35,112 nucleotides of DNA from Lachnospiraceae bacterium (GTDB taxonomy: Bacteria > Bacillota > Clostridia > Lachnospirales > Lachnospiraceae): contig JAFSRP010000054.1 in NCBI GenBank assembly GCA_017446045.1, forward strand, positions 94,852-129,963, in the 5' to 3' direction. The notes under the pieces were generated by a model, which did no database searches, had not been told where the DNA came from, and saw nothing but the letters and a program-made list of their open reading frames with translations. Positions 32,336-35,112 of the stretch are shown here, piece by piece (positions within the stretch are counted from its first letter, which is position 1; every line of letters starts with the position of its first letter). The translations under genes and the position numbers were made by a program.

Positions 32336-33385
32336 TTACAGGATGCCGATCAGTTCCTCCGTCACCTGTTCCGTAGTTCCCCAGTCTGTTACCAGACGGA
32401 TCACGGTATGTTCATCGTCGAATTTCTCCCAGAAGCTGTATTCCACGTGCTCTCCGAACTCCTCCAGCTTCCTGTTCTCCATGATAAAGAAGACCTGGTT
32501 CGTCGGCGAACCGTAGCAAAGCCGGTAGCCTTTCGCGGCGAGCGCTTCCCGGATCCTGTCCGCAGCGTGGATCGCCGGGATCCCGGCCCGCAGATACAGG
32601 CCATCCCGGAAGAATTCATCAAACTGGATACCCAGAAGCCTGCCTTTGGCAAGCAGCGCCCCGTGCTGTTTGATGGTCGTAAACAGGTAGGGAAGCCGCT
32701 TCGGATCCGGAACAACGACAGCCTCTCCAAACAGGGCGCCGCATTTGGTGCCGCCGATATAGAATGCGTCACAGAGCTCGGCAAGATCCTTCAGTGTGAC
32801 ATCATTCTCCGGGCAAGCCAGCGCATAGGCAAGCCGGGCTCCGTCCACATAAAGAGAAAGGCCATATCTGTCACAGATCTCCCGGTATTCCCGCAGTTCA
32901 TCCCTGCTGTACAGAGTCCCGTATTCCGTGGGGTGAGAAATATAGATCAGCCCCGGCTTGACCATATGGGGATGAGTAGGATCGCTGAAATGGTCCTGAA
33001 GATACCGCCGCACGGTGTCCGGAAGGAGCTTGCCCGATTCATGGGGCAGTTCCAGGACTTTATGCCCGCTTGCTTCGATCGCGCCTGCTTCATGGACGCT
33101 GATATGCCCTGTCCGGGCAGCGATCACGCCCTCATAGGACTGCAGGAATGCGTCGATCATGACCGCATTGGCCTGGGTCCCTCCCATCAGAAGTTCTACG
33201 GCAGCCTTCGGACAGCCGCATGCTTCGCGAATCCTGTTACGGGCAGATTCTGTGATATCATCCTCTCCGTAACCGATCGTACTGATCATATTCGAACTGA
33301 CCAGTCGATCCAGGATCTCCGGCAGGGCACCCTTCATATAATCACAGGCAAATGCCAGCTTTTCGTTTTTCACACTCTTTAACAT
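32336..33385 (-). CDS. ltaE: Low-specificity L-threonine aldolase (PLP, beta-eliminating lyase family)
   Basis: The enzyme splits L-threonine or allo-threonine to glycine and acetaldehyde. The 349 residues show the fold-type I PLP pattern: GGTQANAV, the ring-stacking His in GHISVHEAGA, YVDGARLAYA (Asp to the pyridine N), and YIGGTKCGALFGEAVV, where K214 forms the Schiff base. I chose the ATG at 33385 because AAGGAGGT lies 9 nt upstream. A longer frame from 33430 lacks support. It is the first gene of the ltaE-GT4-GH13 set. A metabolic link to its neighbours is not obvious. Confidence 0.9.
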   Translation of the reverse strand: MLKSVKNEKLAFACDYMKGALPEILDRLVSSNMISTIGYGEDDITESARNRIREACGCPKAAVELLMGGTQANAVMIDAFLQSYEGVIAARTGHISVHEAGAIEASGHKVLELPHESGKLLPDTVRRYLQDHFSDPTHPHMVKPGLIYISHPTEYGTLYSRDELREYREICDRYGLSLYVDGARLAYALACPENDVTLKDLAELCDAFYIGGTKCGALFGEAVVVPDPKRLPYLFTTIKQHGALLAKGRLLGIQFDEFFRDGLYLRAGIPAIHAADRIREALAAKGYRLCYGSPTNQVFFIMENRKLEEFGEHVEYSFWEKFDDEHTVIRLVTDWGTTEQVTEELIGIL

Positions 33386-33438
33386 CGGTCGGCGACCTCC
33401 TTTATCGATGATGTCTGTGTTTTTCTCCATATCTGTTC

Positions 33439-33467
33439 ATTCTATCCGAAAACCGGCACTCCCGCAA
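33439..33467 (-). promoter_or_regulatory. Candidate promoter of ltaE overlapping a terminator
   Basis: TTGCGG (33462-33467, in the loop region of the upstream terminator), a 17-bp spacer and TAGAAT (33439-33444) on the minus strand. The -35 match is only three of six. Confidence 0.4.
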
Positions 33468-33480
33468 GCGGGAGTGCCGG
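33449..33480 (-). terminator. Terminator of the XRE-HisKA-receiver gene
   Basis: A 13-bp perfect stem (CCGGCACTCCCGC at 33453-33465 with GCGGGAGTGCCGG at 33468-33480) is followed on the minus strand by TTTTC. It lies about 20 bp past the stop codon. Confidence 0.9.
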
Positions 33481-33500
33481 TCAGCGAAGGGAACAAGAGT

Positions 33501-34445
33501 TCAGGCTTTCTTTTGCAGGAACACTTTCATCTTGTCAAATAGTCGTTCTACAAAAATCGGTTTTTCGGTAAATGCGTCCATACCGGCCTCCATAGCTATA
33601 TTTTTATCCTTTTCATAAACATTTGCCGTAACGGCTATGATCGGAATGGAAGCCTTCTCAGGGTCAGAAAGACCGCGGATCTTTCTGGTCGCCTCAATGC
33701 CATCCATATTAGGCATCATCACATCCATCAGGATCAGGTCGTAATACCCTGCAGGGGCGGCCAGGACCCTGTCAAGGCAGACCTGTCCGTCTTCTGCAAA
33801 ATCCATGCTGACCCCTGTCTGTTTCAGGAATTCCCTGATGATCTCACGGTTCAGCTCCATGTCTTCCGCAACCAGGATCCTCTTTCCCGAAAAGTCATAT
33901 TCCCTCAGCCACTGTTCCCGCGCATTTGCTGTGTCCGCGGAATGATTCTTCCTGTCCGCGCTCTTTCGCAGTGAGCTTTCCAGGTCTGCCGTTTCGTCTG
34001 ATGTTTCATTTTCGGTATCAGACATCGGATCGCGCCCGGTAACCAGCATGGCACGGTTGATCGCTCTCAGCAGGTAATCACCGGAGATCCGGATGCTGTT
34101 AAGGTATCTTGTCAGAAGTTCTTTATCATCGCTATGATTTTCCGCCAGCTCCGCGCAGCCGAGGATGATGTGCAGCGGTGTGCGGAGATCATGGGACATC
34201 TCGAAGATCTGCAGCAGCCTTGACGGCTGATCCTCATCAACGCACTCTTTCAACAGATCCGACACACTCACCCCGAGCGTGTCTGCAAGCCCCGGAAACA
34301 GCGCAATATCAGGATATGAAAGACCCCGCTCCCATTTGGAAACAGCCTTATCAGTGACATTCAGCTTTTCACCGAGCTGCGCCTGCGTCATCTGATTCTG
34401 TATCCGAAGGGCGCGGATCAATGATCCGAGTGTAGATTGTTTCAT
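33501..34445 (-). CDS. XRE-type HTH regulator fused to a HisKA domain and a response-regulator receiver
   Basis: The 314-residue protein has an XRE helix-turn-helix (about 5-65; MTQAQLGEKLNVTDKAVSKWERG). It is followed directly by a HisKA dimerisation/phosphoacceptor segment (about 80-135) with the H-box MSHDLRTPLHIILG (H85), and then, after an acidic linker, by a receiver domain (about 188-310). The receiver has AED (E194, D195), the phospho-acceptor D241 in LMDVMMPNMDG, the conserved Thr in AVTAN and K295. No HATPase domain stands between HisKA and the receiver, although that is the normal order in hybrid kinases. It must therefore be phosphorylated by another kinase or signal without ATP. 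The ATG at 34445 is supported by GAGGT 8 nt upstream. It is a single-gene unit with its own promoter and terminator. Confidence 0.9.
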   Translation of the reverse strand: MKQSTLGSLIRALRIQNQMTQAQLGEKLNVTDKAVSKWERGLSYPDIALFPGLADTLGVSVSDLLKECVDEDQPSRLLQIFEMSHDLRTPLHIILGCAELAENHSDDKELLTRYLNSIRISGDYLLRAINRAMLVTGRDPMSDTENETSDETADLESSLRKSADRKNHSADTANAREQWLREYDFSGKRILVAEDMELNREIIREFLKQTGVSMDFAEDGQVCLDRVLAAPAGYYDLILMDVMMPNMDGIEATRKIRGLSDPEKASIPIIAVTANVYEKDKNIAMEAGMDAFTEKPIFVERLFDKMKVFLQKKA

Positions 34446-34464
34446 CGTCACGCACCTCACATTC

Positions 34465-34515
34465 CATCCGGATCCGCCTTAAAAACGGATGTCCGCAGCA
34501 CGTACATCCGGATCC
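34465..34515. repeat. Two direct copies of CATCCGGATCC with palindromic core, in the leader of the HTH gene
   Basis: The copies are at 34465-34475 and 34505-34515, 40 bp apart. Each contains the palindrome ATCCGGAT. A related CGGATGTCCG lies between them. They sit between the promoter and the start codon of the XRE-family gene, where an autoregulatory operator could be. The words also occur by chance in coding DNA of this GC content. Confidence 0.4.
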
Positions 34516-34534
34516 CGGCAGAAACCCCATAGAG

Positions 34535-34563
34535 AATATAACATCTGTGGAATGCGATAACAA
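34535..34563 (-). promoter_or_regulatory. Promoter of the XRE-HisKA-receiver gene
   Basis: TTGTTA (34558-34563), a 17-bp spacer and TATATT (34535-34540) preceded by TGT, an extended -10, on the minus strand. This would give a leader of about 85 nt. Confidence 0.7.
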
Positions 34564-34587
34564 TCGACAGATGGTTTACCGGGAGGG

Positions 34588-34616
34588 TTTTCATTTCTCA
34601 TTTGATGCTGTATGAT
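34588..34616 (+). promoter_or_regulatory. Promoter of the small membrane protein gene
   Basis: TTTTCA (34588-34593), a 17-bp spacer and TATGAT (34611-34616). It is divergent from the HTH gene promoter, with 24 bp between the two -35 boxes. Confidence 0.6.
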
Positions 34617-34668
34617 AAAGGAAGACCGTATCAGGCTTATCATTCAGAGCATCAACAGGGGGTGTGCC

Positions 34669-34974
34669 ATGATCCGCAGTATTTCCGATTTTTTTAAGTC
34701 CCTCGCAGTCAACATGGCTTTTCGGTTCCATTACCTGTTTCTAGTCAGCATCTGTATCGTGCTCCACATACTGTTTAAGACCCCGCTCATCGCCGCGCTT
34801 GCGGCACTGGGGCTCTGGGTGCTGCACTCGCTGATCGCGACCCTTGTCATCTCGTTCGTAGGTCACTGCAACAATGTGCCCCGCAACCAGAAAGGGATCT
34901 CTCTTCATTCCGGGAGGACTGCACACTTTGACGAGATGTATCGGGAAGAAAAAAAGAATGATCCTCTGAAGTGA
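34669..34974 (+). CDS. Small membrane protein, function unknown
   Basis: The 101-residue protein has two hydrophobic segments (about 20-36 and 38-64) followed by a polar, basic-then-acidic tail. I do not recognise a family. I chose the ATG at 34669 because AGGGGGT precedes it by 5 nt. An upstream in-frame ATG at 34612 lies inside the -10 box and cannot be translated from this promoter. It is followed 4 bp after its stop by the hairpin at 34979-35012, which may also act as its terminator. Confidence 0.6.
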   Translation: MIRSISDFFKSLAVNMAFRFHYLFLVSICIVLHILFKTPLIAALAALGLWVLHSLIATLVISFVGHCNNVPRNQKGISLHSGRTAHFDEMYREEKKNDPLK

Positions 34975-34978
34975 TATG

Positions 34979-35012
34979 TACCCTCTTTACTGGACAACCA
35001 GTAAGGAGGGTA
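34979..35012 (+). promoter_or_regulatory. Hairpin that sequesters the ribosome-binding site of the transposase gene
   Basis: TACCCTCTTTACTGG (34979-34993) pairs over 15 positions (one G-U) with CCAGTAAGGAGGGTA (34998-35012), with loop ACAA. The right arm contains the entire AAGGAGGG ribosome-binding site (35003-35010) of the frame starting at 35020. TATATTTTTA follows, so it could also terminate transcription from the upstream gene. Confidence 0.7.
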
Positions 35013-35019
35013 TATTTTT

Positions 35020-35112
35020 ATGCGTTACAGTTATGAGTACAAGCGGAAATGCGTTGAACTGTACAGGAACGGAAGATGGCCCGAGACTCCGGATGGAATA
35101 AAAGATCCGGAA
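35020..35112 (+). CDS. IS3-like transposase OrfA, N-terminal part (runs off the window)
   Basis: Only 31 codons are present. The sequence MRYSYEYKRKCVELYR followed by WPETPDGI resembles the helix-turn-helix N-terminus of IS3-type OrfA proteins common in Lachnospiraceae. AAGGAGGG stands 9 nt before the ATG. The element's left end should lie between 34975 and 35020. Neither terminal inverted repeats nor a target-site duplication can be verified without the right side. Confidence 0.65.
   Translation, partial: MRYSYEYKRKCVELYRNGRWPETPDGIKDPE

Overview
The window is a chromosomal segment of a moderately GC-rich Gram-positive anaerobe, most likely a Clostridia/Lachnospiraceae relative. The grounds are a PolC-type replicase, the pyrH-frr-uppS-cdsA-dxr-rseP-ispG-polC gene order, AGGAGG ribosome-binding sites, a secreted protein with choline-binding-like repeats, and an IS-type OrfA at the right edge. 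Nearly all genes lie on the minus strand. No rRNA, tRNA or CRISPR array was seen.

Layout from left to right. (1) 99-1351: a secreted cell-wall-binding-repeat protein with its terminator. (2) 1645-12367: one long housekeeping operon read right to left from an extended -10 promoter: pyrH, frr, uppS (frameshifted in an A8 run), cdsA, dxr, rseP, ispG, polC. It couples UMP phosphorylation, ribosome recycling, undecaprenyl and isoprenoid synthesis, phospholipid synthesis, intramembrane proteolysis and replication. (3) 12418-13759: a divergent single-gene ATP-grasp enzyme that shares a bidirectional terminator with the next operon. (4) 13764-19342: small membrane protein, pgeF, a YwaF/TMEM164-like membrane protein, gpsA, and a TetM/EF-G-like GTPase fused to a Rae1/YacP-type NYN nuclease.

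(5) 19470-29115: an envelope and partner-switching locus. One transcript encodes an ABCG-like ATPase, its permease, a VanX-like D-Ala-D-Ala dipeptidase, an RsbU-like PP2C phosphatase and a YdcF-like membrane protein, with touching or overlapping ends. Immediately downstream, from its own promoter, come an MscS channel with an apparently degenerate RsbW-like tail, a stand-alone STAS protein, and a STAS-APH kinase-HATPase three-domain fusion. No sigma factor is present in the window, so the output of this signalling circuit is unknown. This locus is the best candidate for an undescribed system.

(6) 29123-33467: ltaE, a GT4 glycosyltransferase and a GH13 alpha-glucosidase, forming a carbohydrate operon. 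(7) 33453-34563: an unusual XRE-HisKA-receiver fusion with its own promoter and terminator. (8) 34588-35112: a small membrane protein on the plus strand, then the start of an IS3-like transposase gene whose ribosome-binding site lies in a 15-bp hairpin.

All calls come from reading motifs and gene order by eye. No database search was run.
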